64,000 nt of DNA from JAZKAR01 sp040389065 (GTDB lineage Bacteria; Pseudomonadota; Gammaproteobacteria; Burkholderiales; Casimicrobiaceae), in NCBI GenBank assembly GCA_040389065.1, contig JAZKAR010000004.1:108488-172487 (forward strand), read 5' to 3'. Below the pieces are notes generated by a model, which was not told the origin of the DNA, searched no databases, and was given only the letters and a program-made list of their open reading frames with translations. Positions 45,501 to 53,111 of the stretch are shown here, in pieces. A program made the translations under genes and the position numbers. Within the stretch, counting starts at the first letter, position 1. The number at the start of each line of letters is the position of its first letter.

Positions 45501-46614
45501 TATAGCTAAAGACACTCAACTCACCACGAATGAAGATACACCTCTCCAACTTAATTTAGCTGATTATGTGAGCGATGCCGATAGTGCATCCGTATTGGCA
45601 AGTGTAACCAGCCTACCGCAACATGGTCGCTTAGTCATGTTGTCTTCAGGCGTACTCACGTATATTCCTGATTCAAATTGGTCAGGTACTGATAGCTTTA
45701 CGTTTAAAGCGAACGATGGTCAGCTTAATTCAAACGTTGCGACTATCACGATTGCAGTAACGCCCGTGAACGATGCGCCGGTGACAGCTAATGCCTTGTT
45801 TACCACCAGTGAAGATACCGCAATCAAAATCAACTTCGCTCAACTGGTCAAAGATGTTGATAGCTCAAATCTGAAAGCCAGAATACTCAGCAATCCAAAA
45901 CATGGAAAACTGGTTAGTAGCACCGATGGCACAATCAGCTACATCCCCGAAGCTAATTGGTACGGCACTGATAGCTTTACCTACATAAGTAACGATGGTC
46001 AGCTTGATTCAAATGTGGGCACTATCACTATCAAGGTGAGTTCAGTGAATGATGCGCCCACAGCAGAAAGTGCCACACTGAAAGTAGCTAAAAATGGCAG
46101 CATCACGGTTGATCTGTATGATTTAGTGGATGATGTAGAAGATGACAATAATTTAGATATCACGGTATCTGGTGCATCGCATGGTACGATCAAAGAGAAC
46201 CGGAACGGTACATTTACCTATACCCCAACTAAAAACTATACGGGTAATGATAGCTTTACCTATACCGTGACGGATGGAAAAACGACCACTACGGCTACCA
46301 TTTCAATTGTTGTCAGCGCCAATAGCAGTGCGTCTATTACCGTTAACTCGGTGCTGCCGCCTGTTGCATCAACAGTGAATGTCATTAAAACCAATACGAG
46401 TTTTGATGTGGCTGCAACAGCATCTCAAACAGGTACAACTTCATCAGCTACACCCACACCCGTTATAGATTGGAGTGGAGCAACACAAAGCGTATCCACA
46501 TTCAATTGTTCTGATTATCAAGATTGGATGGCACCGTTATTTGGTTTGCAGAATAAGGAAGAGGCGCAGGATTTAGCTGCTTTAACGGGGATAAAGATTG
46601 TATTGAAACCTTAA
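39538..46614 (+). CDS. giant surface/secreted repeat protein, C-terminal part: PG-binding, M15 and M10 peptidases, cadherin-like repeats
   Basis: 2358 codons in the same frame as the previous ORF, separated by TAG-GCG. Residues in order: the end of the propeller-like region (1-85); a peptidoglycan-binding-like domain (about 325-395, VEQRLKYLGYSV and GFGKEEESALRAF); an M15-type D,D-peptidase with H513-SIGMGL-D520 and E675, H677, H679; an M10 metalloprotease with HEYGHVLGLEH (H1006, E1007, H1010, H1016) and a Met-turn; five cadherin-like repeats (about 1264-1730, each with PVNDAP and TDSFTYKxNDG); a DUF4114-like domain (GGGDQDFNDVL, about 1733-1910); more cadherin-like repeats; and a unique tail. 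The protein is probably surface-displayed or secreted. Base composition shifts sharply within the gene. Confidence 0.82.
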   Translation: MFEAPTFMQTQPLEYGPPTAVGGSASAKKVSVGGKLGIVKDPFGLNGEPKYLAATLPLDGYGIKNLGVSEDGRVLIGQLAGYYGTDDPLTQKPNQTHAWNVKALISAALASAGELKKHISLAQGAEQLVPTSNSYAPAGTFFDDEKVDIKIENQNFGDIIEVNFKALIAKALLAKLGNGYTQKQIEDNLESFSIDISDFNGLISGSGQMQLVMNPKNPTNSNEIISAGEGLFINQGVLYLAARITPEKLAKLRAGENLGNFDFQNLHVTAKLKNVMGQLPAGQTIKASTTVNVSDFKQTAGSVFIGDRPLDNPGYSEMKLSGSVGINQKNNILDVYRVEQRLKYLGYSVFGQQGGETQKIGNYNLGLLKEFTIDGGFGKEEESALRAFYAATHYLYNAGSNKNGIQTATSNEAKTVSKINTEGSNLSWLNAYNAPHLMNVYSSLRIPLAGSSKNYIDGTSGTEENYATSWLRDLLKAWEISKNSQGLTNGKLEINGLTDPTLSLFVTHSKGGHSIGMGLDLGFSKQFIKPTFQKSTTDNGQKIPSIEGSGWSLENANQWANLLVSSQDNNNQRDALKNFLSIYALTRYDDITGNGTWDDIPVVNGEKVRVALFGSGAIPNDNQIENNISFQQQLVQNVWIGNPKGKNPYPSINYVLGKLDFNKKGLHHGPTPPHENHFHLDIRPPKRIDIENQENNLIAETSLLNSFIRDLNTTNTDSKLDFLARNLLNDIQFDLNALEGEMIMFIPDLPSAYYSQSTPLMIAKADQEKSNDQKTNRSMGICHIANSLDYGMDNLENGIAPVAEVKEYFRLYENKEIQGEARLKILLQPVNGYLKQDSSNGFLYNPESKYEGKDKAIIQVEIGDYKVRIVYLFKVVYGSVNSEREGEICGKRGYRWRIVNPTELQNEDVNILADSKVLSWQKFFNTQTALTPTVTLNFAPLVGAITGQTTGNTITLDTNAAGYGWFVDSTPEDSSEFLPTSNPNEWKAKPGSAAEGKMDMLSVLLHEYGHVLGLEHTADTHDLMAETLQPGVRRLVSATDLAALQKLFDNTDPSNPINSQLAFTAPILAFLNRRKNQASSDSSNTDSDKSLETQYQLAANNTLLNGQFNDGSNWNNRGAVDIKGGKAELGESASQQSSLSQSFMINDKDRYLSFTLSGLALHTNANGPEDAFEVALLNAIDGTPLKAISSLNHSDALLNLQVDGATYSAEGLSVTQNSDGSRTYRLDLSGIPAGTAVTLFFDLLGFGEADSQVNICDVRLIAQPKLQNDSVTTAEDTAVQILALANDTKTDISGFALSIVQQASHGQVSINTDGSFVYTPNKDFNGSDCFTYKMSDGITDSNTATVAITVTPVNDAPTLQNAAFSTLEDTPLTFTLLPFANDVDSVALNAVIVQAPQHGTLSQNADGTYTYLAYKDWNGTDSFSYKVNDGELDSNVATVTLRVGAVNDAPVAQDAVFNTNEDTPLNFTLAASIQDQDSPTLSILLTSLPQHGILVQNANGTLTYTPNKDWNGTDSFTYKANDGELDSTVATVIIHVAPVNDAPILLDSAFTMNEDSLMSLNLLSYASDVEGDALTPHIVTRPQNGVLTQNTDGTFTYQPNENWNGTDNFTYQVNDGSLNSNVAIVTITVKPVNDAPVAQSSQLSTNEDTPLSFTLGTLISDVDSSTLSTLIVSNPTHGKLVQNANGTYTYTPDKDWNGIDSFTYKANDGALDSNVTTMTITVKPVNDVPIFTSTPPSLFRLQPSDDTVFKVSGTPGSKTTISFTLSRNAAYSDEVGFFKVDDATGRIGNLMPGDVGYAQAALAASRTITIFAGNEKSGTKTFVLDAGQFYASYLIQNDTLERWRSKNPISAAAANAPVAFFSTVKTNVDKIDHLRTTTLSDGTLKMAWEDLMGGGDQDFNDVLITAKGLQNTVNNRFSYQATASDVDGDTLNYTMLQSPAGAVLNMQTGLITWDNPTIGTYQFRLLLDDGKGGTIEQSFSLTVTGQPPIAKDTQLTTNEDTPLQLNLADYVSDADSASVLASVTSLPQHGRLVMLSSGVLTYIPDSNWSGTDSFTFKANDGQLNSNVATITIAVTPVNDAPVTANALFTTSEDTAIKINFAQLVKDVDSSNLKARILSNPKHGKLVSSTDGTISYIPEANWYGTDSFTYISNDGQLDSNVGTITIKVSSVNDAPTAESATLKVAKNGSITVDLYDLVDDVEDDNNLDITVSGASHGTIKENRNGTFTYTPTKNYTGNDSFTYTVTDGKTTTTATISIVVSANSSASITVNSVLPPVASTVNVIKTNTSFDVAATASQTGTTSSATPTPVIDWSGATQSVSTFNCSDYQDWMAPLFGLQNKEEAQDLAALTGIKIVLKP
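39950..42300 (+). other. AT-rich block inside the giant gene carrying the PG-binding and M15 peptidase module
   Basis: Between about 39.95 and 42.30 kb the coding sequence becomes strikingly AT-rich, with A/T at most third positions. It changes abruptly near 42340 to codons such as acc, atc and gcc. The block matches the peptidoglycan-binding and M15 domains plus about 230 following residues. The flanking parts share one composition. This suggests that the module was inserted into an existing repeat protein. Confidence 0.65.
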
Positions 46615-46630
46615 AGCTAAGGAGATCGGC

Positions 46631-47947
46631 ATGTCGATCAATCAATGGGGAAAGCAGGAAAAAAATCAATTAGCTTTAGTGATTGGTTTTACTACAATTT
46701 TAACATTGAGCGTGATTTTGGTAACCTACTATGTCAATACAAAGCCACCTAAACCTATTACTAAGCCAATAATCGGCTCAGAAGAATGGTGTTTCGATAG
46801 ACGTTATAAAATGAATCCAAAGCCAGAACCTGTGCCAGGTATGACAGATATAGCGGCTATTTTTCCGGTAGATCGTGTAACAGCGCTTAAAAAAAATGGA
46901 GAATTTATTAATTGGTATTATCACAAGCCCTGTGAAAAGCTTGGAAAGTATACGCCAAAATTTAAGCAAGGCGAACTGTTAGCTATATCTCAAGGAGGAT
47001 ACCATAGCATTTCTTTAATGGCGGATGCTAAAGTATGGGCATGGGCATGGGGAGGAGGAGGGCGAGACTTTGGTCAACTTGGTCATGTTATCTACATAGA
47101 TAGAAAATCTAATAAAGACGAAGGTATTGTTTGGCCATTAAAAGACATCATAAAAATAGCAGCAGGAGAAAGGCATAATCTTGCATTGCGAAGCGATGGA
47201 AGGGTATGGGCATGGGGGGGGAATAGCTGTGGGGAAGTTGGTATCATGCCAGAATCTTCTTCATCACTTAGTGCTTTTCCTAATATTATCTCTCAACTTA
47301 AAGATGTAACTGGTATTGGGGCAGGCGCTAGCCTTAGCGTTGCACTCAAGAAAGATGGTACTGTATGGCAATGGGGGAATAACGATTGGTATTTAGAAAA
47401 TACAATGTGGAGTAATAGACATTGTTTCCTAAAAGAAAGTTCTAAAAGATACCCCCCCCTTCCAGAGCAAGAAGAGCCGGTTGCTCAACCTATGCCTAAA
47501 CAAGTAGAAGGATTAAAAGATATTACAGCGATTTCTTTAAGTTATCGGCACACCCTTGCACTCAGGCGTGATGGTACAGTGTGGGCATGGGGATTAAATG
47601 ATTGTAATCAATTAGGTGTTGCAGAGTTACCAAACAGGGCACCTTTTGCGTCAATACCCATTCAAGTACCTGGTTTATCAAATGTCATTGCTGTTTCTGC
47701 AGGCCGTAGGCATTCAATGGCATTAAAGAAAGATGGCACGGGGTGGGAATGGGGGCATAGGACACTAAATTCGGAAAATTATGGGGGATGCATCAAAGCA
47801 TTGGAAGATAGTAAAAGTGCTAATCAGACTAGAGCAACTCTTAGAGAAGTTAAGCTACCAGGAAAAGCAACAGCCATAGCAGCGGGTATAGGAAACAGTA
47901 TTGCCCTCCTATCAGATGGTACTGTCTGGTCTTGGGGGCAAAAATAA
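46631..47947 (+). CDS. membrane-anchored RCC1-repeat (seven-bladed propeller) protein, copy 1
   Basis: 438 aa, with aaggag upstream of the ATG. An N-terminal membrane helix (about 14-34, LALVIGFTTILTLSVILVTYY) is followed by a proline-rich spacer. Seven RCC1 blades are then recognisable by (I/V)AAGxxHxxALxxDGxVWxWG, the first degenerate (AIFPVDRVTALKKNGEF), the others with WAWAWGGG, WAWGGNSCGEVG, WQWGNNDW, WAWGLNDCNQLG and WSWGQK. Seven blades complete one propeller. RCC1 proteins are common in eukaryotes and occur as effectors or surface proteins in some bacteria. It is 16 bp after the giant gene and overlaps the next gene by one base, so it belongs to that operon. Confidence 0.85.
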   Translation: MSINQWGKQEKNQLALVIGFTTILTLSVILVTYYVNTKPPKPITKPIIGSEEWCFDRRYKMNPKPEPVPGMTDIAAIFPVDRVTALKKNGEFINWYYHKPCEKLGKYTPKFKQGELLAISQGGYHSISLMADAKVWAWAWGGGGRDFGQLGHVIYIDRKSNKDEGIVWPLKDIIKIAAGERHNLALRSDGRVWAWGGNSCGEVGIMPESSSSLSAFPNIISQLKDVTGIGAGASLSVALKKDGTVWQWGNNDWYLENTMWSNRHCFLKESSKRYPPLPEQEEPVAQPMPKQVEGLKDITAISLSYRHTLALRRDGTVWAWGLNDCNQLGVAELPNRAPFASIPIQVPGLSNVIAVSAGRRHSMALKKDGTGWEWGHRTLNSENYGGCIKALEDSKSANQTRATLREVKLPGKATAIAAGIGNSIALLSDGTVWSWGQK

Positions 47948-48504
47948 TGAATGTTGTCACCTTTCAAGAGAATAGTGTCACACGCTGGTTTGGTTCAAAG
48001 TTTGAGCAGCTTCATCCTATGCTACAAGACCTCCATCGAAATGGGGGAGTGCTACGAGGCACAGTAGATATTAAGTTTGGGCAAGACATTGCAGGTTGGG
48101 TAGGTAAAAGATTGGCACAAAAACTTGGAATCCCTAATAACCATTCGGTTTATCCATTGGAAGTTACGATTTCACATCATAACGATAAACTGTATTGGAG
48201 TCGAAAGTTTGGAAATGAAAGCCAAATGTTATCTGTATTTCAACCAATAGGTAAGTGGCCTGAAGGCTATTGGATAGAACAAACGGGTTTTATTGAGATG
48301 CAATTAACGGTAGATCTTATTGAAGGTGGGTGGTATTGGCGAGTTTTAAGGATTCGCCTAGGTAGACTAAAATTACCCTTGTGGTTATTTCCTAAGTCAA
48401 AAGCATACAAGCGTATCGAAAATGGAAAATACTGCTTTTATGTGGAGTTTAGACTGCCGATATTGGGAACTATCAAGGGAAGTTGGTCGCTGTCGAGTTG
48501 GTAA
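47947..48504 (+). CDS. DUF4166 protein, copy 1
   Basis: 185 aa from the ATG at 47947, which overlaps the stop of the RCC1 gene (TAATG), implying translational coupling. Segments VTRWFGSKFEQLHPMLQDLHRNGGVLRGTVDIKFG, WVGKRLAQKLGIP, YWSRKFGNESQMLSVFQPIG and ENGKYCFYVEFRLPILGTIKGSW match DUF4166, a cytosolic family of unknown role. Compared with copy 2 at 53112, the final ten residues differ (copy 2 has the canonical LVRYGGVL), so the end of this copy has been altered. Confidence 0.8.
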   Translation: MNVVTFQENSVTRWFGSKFEQLHPMLQDLHRNGGVLRGTVDIKFGQDIAGWVGKRLAQKLGIPNNHSVYPLEVTISHHNDKLYWSRKFGNESQMLSVFQPIGKWPEGYWIEQTGFIEMQLTVDLIEGGWYWRVLRIRLGRLKLPLWLFPKSKAYKRIENGKYCFYVEFRLPILGTIKGSWSLSSW

Positions 48505-48532
48505 AAGATTAATCAAATTTCCATTAATTCTT

Positions 48533-48745
48533 TATGGCTGATCTCGACTTCAACGGCGCTTTGTAGGCAATCCACCGAGATACGCAATTTTTTGCTAACC
48601 GCTTTCCAATCCACCCGGCAATGCCTTTTCCAAACACAATGTTTATGTGGCCTTGTAAATGTCCTCATTGACGATGAAGGACTTGTAACAGAGGATGAAA
48701 CAGCTCAAACTGAGAGCCAAACCAGCGAGTAACAGCGTTTTCCAT
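48533..48745 (-). pseudogene. inverted 5' fragment of a third DUF4166 gene
   Basis: Read on the minus strand, about 70 codons match the start of the two DUF4166 genes: MENAVTRWFGSQFELFHPLLQ, then a TGA in place of a glycine codon, GHLQG, GKGIAGWIGKRLAK, and after a one-base shift KLRISVDC and VEVEISHK. Even the ribosome site (gagggg) is preserved. It has a nonsense codon, a frameshift and no 3' half. It occupies most of the 393-bp gap between the DUF4166 copy 1 gene and the Coq4-like gene. The rest of the gap shows a 13-bp match (gcaagaccttcat near 48822) to the same gene and nothing else. Confidence 0.8.
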
Positions 48746-48897
48746 TGATCCCCTCTTACATAACCCAGCGATCTATAAATAACGGTAAGCTTAGTTTACT
48801 CTTGCGAGGATCAATAGTTTTGCAAGACCTTCATTTCCAATGAAGAAAGACGTTAACCCATAGAGTTTTTCAGATATTTCAAAAAAGAATTTCAAAT

Positions 48898-49458
48898 ATG
48901 GACCCTAATGTTGGCTTAACCATTCGAGAAGCGCAAAAACGATTTTTCTCTGAGAATGGCTTTCCGATTAATGGTGGATATTCAGCCAGGCGATGGGTCC
49001 CTATTAAATTTGGTCAATTAAAATTCTATCTGCCCAATTTCAAATGGAGACAACAAGCCATTCCCTATCATGATCTGCACCATATCCTTACGGGATATGC
49101 ATGCACGCTAACAGGAGAGATGCAGATTGCAACATGGGAATTTGCGGCGGGACATTTTCCAAATTGTTTTGCAACTGCATTTTGCCTTCCGCTCGTCGGT
49201 CTTGGGGCTGTTGTAGTACCCAAACAAACATTTGCCGCTTTTGTACGTGGCCGAAAGAGCCATACCCTTTATTCTGTAACCATTACGGACGATTTGCTTA
49301 ATATGCCTGTAGAAACCATGCGGCAGAAATTATTGCCTTCAATACAACCTATAGCCTCCTTGCAAGACAAACTGGCCTATGGATGTTTAGTTTCAAAATC
49401 TTTTCTACTGATATTGGCTCTTCCTGCCCTGGCTTTCTTCCTTTTGTGCGCGAGTTGA
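48898..49458 (+). CDS. Coq4-like protein with HDxxH-x11-E metal motif
   Basis: 186 aa. The motif H58-D59-x-x-H62-x11-E74 (YHDLHHILTGYACTLTGE) is the zinc-binding signature of the Coq4 fold. The protein is shorter than Coq4, and the C-terminal membrane-like helix (SFLLILALPALAFFLL) is unusual. In this setting it is followed by a MarR/GbsR-like regulator (2 nt gap) and a fatty acid desaturase (4-nt overlap), so it probably acts on lipids or quinones in that operon. It looks more GC-rich than its left flank, in line with a moved cassette. The ribosome site is weak. Confidence 0.65.
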   Translation: MDPNVGLTIREAQKRFFSENGFPINGGYSARRWVPIKFGQLKFYLPNFKWRQQAIPYHDLHHILTGYACTLTGEMQIATWEFAAGHFPNCFATAFCLPLVGLGAVVVPKQTFAAFVRGRKSHTLYSVTITDDLLNMPVETMRQKLLPSIQPIASLQDKLAYGCLVSKSFLLILALPALAFFLLCAS

Positions 49459-49460
49459 AC

Positions 49461-50006
49461 ATGATGAACCTTTCACCTTCAATGTACCGTTTAATCCAAT
49501 ATTTTGGCGAGCTTGGCCCGCGTTGGGGTCTGAAGAGCGATACATGCCGAATACATGCCCTCCTATATCTGGCTGGAATATCGATGAGTACTCAAGAAAT
49601 AGCCAGTACATTGAATTTAAGCGAAACCCAGGTCTCTGAAGCGCTCGCAGACCTGAATCAATGGAATATGGTACGGAAACAGGCTAATGAAACTTGGGAT
49701 GGTAGTGGTGAGCCCTGGGATGTGCTGTTTGCTGCATTAGAAGAACGCCGCCGTCGCGAAATGCAGCCAGCGCTTGAAACACTTCGCCTCTGCCACCATG
49801 AAGCCGTACAAGATGGAACCACACCGCCAGCAGTACGTACCCGCATCAATCAATTGCTGGCCCTGGTGGAAGATCTTGCAGCTATTGATCTTCAATCACG
49901 CCGATTGTCTTCGAATGCGGTTTCTCGTCTTGTCAGCTTCGGTGGCTTTGCTGCACGTCTACTGAACCGCGCTTTTACATCCCCAACTAACAGGAAGCAG
50001 AAGTGA
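49461..50006 (+). CDS. GbsR/MarR-like transcriptional regulator
   Basis: 181 aa from the first of two ATGs at 49461. The open frame extends upstream over the previous gene without support. The HTH is LYLAGISMSTQEIASTLNLSETQVSEALADLNQWNMVRK, with flanking GPRWGLKSDTCRIHALLYL, as in GbsR-type regulators. The C-terminal half is helical (ALEERRRREMQPALETLRL). It sits between the Coq4-like and desaturase genes, overlapping the latter by 4 nt. It probably regulates this lipid cassette. Confidence 0.8.
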   Translation: MMNLSPSMYRLIQYFGELGPRWGLKSDTCRIHALLYLAGISMSTQEIASTLNLSETQVSEALADLNQWNMVRKQANETWDGSGEPWDVLFAALEERRRREMQPALETLRLCHHEAVQDGTTPPAVRTRINQLLALVEDLAAIDLQSRRLSSNAVSRLVSFGGFAARLLNRAFTSPTNRKQK

Positions 50007-50989
50007 ATCCAACCGAAAAACGGCATGACCCCTATAAAGTCAATTCCCTGATCTTGACTCCTGATGTCGATCCAATTCATGGAAAGGTTCAATGGAATCC
50101 TGTGCGTTCGTTTTGGAACGGCGGCATACTTCTTGCGGCACTCATCTTAGGGCCACTGACCTTTACATGGAGCGCCTTTGGGATTTTTCTTCTTTTGTCC
50201 GCAGTCACACTGTGCGCAGGTCACTCTGTTGGATTTCACCGTCGCCTGGTTCACAGAAGCTTCGAATGCCCCAAATGGGTTGAAAGAACGCTTGTCTGGA
50301 TTGGAACGACAGTAGGTATGGGCGGGCCTCTCTGGACAATTCGCACTCATGACACCCGCGATTGGTCCCAACGCCAACCGCACTGTCATGATTATCTGGC
50401 ACATCGGCATGGCCTTCTTAAAGATGGGTGGTGGAATTTGCATTGCCGTCTGGTGCTTGATAACCCGCCCGGCTTCGCCCCTGGTCCCGGTATTGGCGAT
50501 GATCCGTTTTATATTTTTCTTGAGCGCACCTGGATGTTTCATCAGATACCCATTGGACTCATTCTCTATGCTTTGGGTGGATGGTCATGGGTAGTATGGG
50601 GTGTATTTGTCCGCGTGGCAGCCTGCACCACCATGCACTGGTTTATTTCCTATTTTGCCCATACACGTGGACCGCAAAGCTGGACAGTGGATGGCGCCGG
50701 CGTACAAGCTCATGATGTTCCTATTGCTGCCATTCCTACCATGGGAGAGAGCTGGCACAACAATCATCATGCTTTTCCAGCCTCTGCACGGCATGGCCTT
50801 TATCCTGGACAGTACGATCCGGGTTATCGTTTCATTCAGGTACTGGAATTTTTAGGTCTGGCGTGGAATATTCAACTTCCCGCAAAGCTGCCTCCGCGTC
50901 CAGGCATTACCCCCACTCAACCAGGAGCCCTATCGGTAGCGGCCCCCGGACAGATAGAACTTTGCAATGCGAAACGGGTCAAAGCATAA
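50003..50989 (+). CDS. membrane fatty acid desaturase (acyl-CoA/acyl-lipid delta-9 type)
   Basis: 328 aa, GTG start overlapping the previous stop. Three histidine boxes are visible: HSVGFH (H74-H79), HCHDYLAHRH (H127-H136) and HNNHH (H252-H256) in GESWHNNHHAFPASARHGL. Four membrane segments (about 38-70, 95-110, 180-215) fit the di-iron desaturase fold. It would introduce a cis double bond into acyl chains. It is the last gene of the three-gene cassette, and a hairpin follows at 51018. Confidence 0.9.
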   Translation: MNPTEKRHDPYKVNSLILTPDVDPIHGKVQWNPVRSFWNGGILLAALILGPLTFTWSAFGIFLLLSAVTLCAGHSVGFHRRLVHRSFECPKWVERTLVWIGTTVGMGGPLWTIRTHDTRDWSQRQPHCHDYLAHRHGLLKDGWWNLHCRLVLDNPPGFAPGPGIGDDPFYIFLERTWMFHQIPIGLILYALGGWSWVVWGVFVRVAACTTMHWFISYFAHTRGPQSWTVDGAGVQAHDVPIAAIPTMGESWHNNHHAFPASARHGLYPGQYDPGYRFIQVLEFLGLAWNIQLPAKLPPRPGITPTQPGALSVAAPGQIELCNAKRVKA

Positions 50990-51017
50990 TCCACTGTTTA
51001 ATCATTGATCATAAAAA

Positions 51018-51037
51018 ATAAATGTGCTTACATTTAT
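51018..51037 (+). terminator. perfect 8-bp hairpin after the desaturase gene
   Basis: ATAAATGT and ACATTTAT pair around a GCTT tetraloop, 28 bp after the desaturase stop and preceded by an A-rich run. It is plausible as a terminator for the cassette, but the U tract after it is short. Confidence 0.5.
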
Positions 51038-51110
51038 CAGCATAGGCTCGCTTTTCATTATGATATGCTCAAATTAATTGCAAATATCGTGCAGCTAAAA
51101 CTTAATAAGT

Positions 51111-51698
51111 ATTAAGGTCAACCCGGTGAATGATGCCCCAATAGCTCAAAACGCTACGGCAAAAGTAGGCAAAAACGGTAGCCTGAAGATTGATGTTGAA
51201 GATTTGGTGGATGATGCGGATTGCGATACGCTAACGATTACCGTGGATAACCCAATACATGGAAGTTTAAAGAAAAATAAAGATAATACCTATACCTACA
51301 CACCCGATAAAAATTATGCCGGAAATGATGGTTTTAGTTATACAGTTTCAGATGGCAAAATCGCAGCCACAGCAAAGATCAGTATTGTTGTTACTAATAA
51401 TGGAAGCTCATCCATTACAGTGAATTCCATATTGCCACCCAGTACGCCTGTGCTACCTCAGCTTAAGAACAACCTAAGCTTTGCAGTCGTGAATAATGCT
51501 TCTGCTATCGATAAAACAGAAATGCCTACCCCACTCATCGACTGGAGTGGAGCCAGTGGACTTTGTTCAACGACAACCTATGAGGTTTCGGCAGAGGATG
51601 GCTGGATGCTGGATTTTATGGGAATCAAGAAAGAGGAGGAAAAGCAGGATCTGGCCTCACTTACGGGGTTGAAGATTGTGCTGAAAGATCAGAGTTAA
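51111..51698 (+). pseudogene. duplicated 3' end of the giant surface-protein gene
   Basis: About 195 codons starting abruptly at IKVNPVNDAP. They cover the last cadherin-like repeat, the SSSITVNSILPP linker and the C-terminal tail (PTPLIDWSGA to DLASLTGLKIVLKDQS), parallel to the end of the gene that stops at 46614. No start codon with a ribosome site is present, although a GTG at 51126 is in frame. It is followed by copies of the RCC1 and DUF4166 genes, so it marks the left edge of the duplicated unit. It could serve as a donor for recombination with the full gene. Confidence 0.85.
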
Positions 51699-51755
51699 TG
51701 AACTAAAAGGAGGCGAAGGTCTAAGCAGATTCCTCTATTAAATTCAGGATACGAT

Positions 51756-53097
51756 ATGAAACCGATATCAAAAGAACGTGTAATTTTTCTGGTTTTTGCA
51801 ATAACCATAGGGATTGGTGTAGGTGTCTTCTATGCACATGCGCCCAGGCCTAAACCTTACACGACCCCGCAACCGGGTTCTGAATTATGGTGTGAACATA
51901 GAAGTTACACACGGAATAGGGGAGGCCCTGAGCGTGTACCTGGAATGAAAGATATCGTTGCAATCTTTCCTGTCAAGGGGGTAACCGCGCTGAATAAAGA
52001 AGGTTTATTTTCTAATTGGGATTACGGCGCAGTCTGTGAGCATTACTACCATCGCAAAACACTAAAAAGAAGGAATTTATTGCCATTGCTAAGGGAGGAA
52101 ATCATAGCATTGCGTTAAAGCAAGATGGTACCGTTTGGGCATGGGCATGGGTATGGGGGGGAGGGGGGTATGATTTTAATCAACTCGGTCAACCTCTTAT
52201 TTATTTAAAAAAAACAGATTCTCCTCCTCTTCATAAGGTTGAATTACTAGAGCATATTACAAAAATTGCTGCCGGAAAAGCTCACAACCTTGCATTAAAA
52301 AACGATGGTACGGTTTGGGCTTGGGGAAGTAATGGGTGCGGTGAATTAGGGCGCATTCCGCAACGAGGAAACGGGGATTTTATTTCTGGATGGACAGGGG
52401 TTGTAAATGGGTTAAAGGATGTAGTTGGTGTTGCCGCCGGTTCAGGTTTAAGTATAGCGCTTAAGGCAGATGGAACCGTATGGTCATGGGGCAATGATGC
52501 CTGGTATAACGACAGGGCTAATTTCGATGTCAATGTATTTGGAACGCTGAATGTCATCCGGAAGGTNNNNNNNNNNATATTCCAGGTGTCATTGAGCCTC
52601 TTCTTACGCCGCCGCTTTATGATGAGCCATTTGGGCAACCTGTTCCCACGCAAATACAAAACCTGAAAGATATTACTGCTATTTCTTTAATTCATCGCCA
52701 CACTCTGGGATTAAAGCGTGATGGCACAGTCTGGGCATGGGGCTTAAACGATTGTAATCAACTGGGAGTGCCTGATCTTCCTAATAAAGCACCGTTTACA
52801 ACTACACCGCTCCAAGTACCGGGATTATCCGATGTGATAGCCGTAGCAGCAGGGCGCAGGCATTCATTAGTGTTAAAAGCAGATGGAACGGTATGGTCAT
52901 GGGGGCAGAATATTGATTTTGAAACAAATTATGGTGGATGCAGAGATCCAGGCGATACTCCTTATACCAGGCAGTATAGATCGGTTATTCGGCCTGTTAA
53001 GTTACCAGGAAAAGTGGTTGCGATTGCTGCAAGTGCAGAGAGTAGCATGGCCCTATTATCCGATGGCACCGTATGGATATGGGGACAAAAGCGTTAA
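51756..53097 (+). pseudogene. RCC1-repeat protein, copy 2 (frameshift and sequence gap)
   Basis: The first 105 or so codons (MKPISKERVIFLVFAITIGIGVGVFY membrane helix, PGMKDIVAIFPVKGVTALNKEG) are in one frame. Near 52075 the frame changes, and GGNHSIALKQDGTVWAWAW continues in another frame through several blades to the Ns at 52567. After the gap a third frame resumes with RHTLGLKRDGTVWAWGLNDCNQLG and ends at 53097. The layout equals copy 1 blade by blade. The shift near 52075 is in determined sequence. The second is uninterpretable because the gap size is arbitrary. Confidence 0.8.
52567..52576. other. assembly gap (10 Ns)
   Basis: Ten undetermined bases within the second RCC1 gene. The exact number is probably a placeholder. 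Repetitive RCC1 blades are a likely cause of the assembly break. Confidence 0.95.
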
Positions 53098-53111
53098 GCG
53101 AAGGAGGTTCA

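Noticed and set aside
43330..46300. DNA tandem repeats as a separate repeat element
   Set aside because: The periodicity comes from cadherin-like protein repeats of about 90 residues; at DNA level they are diverged.
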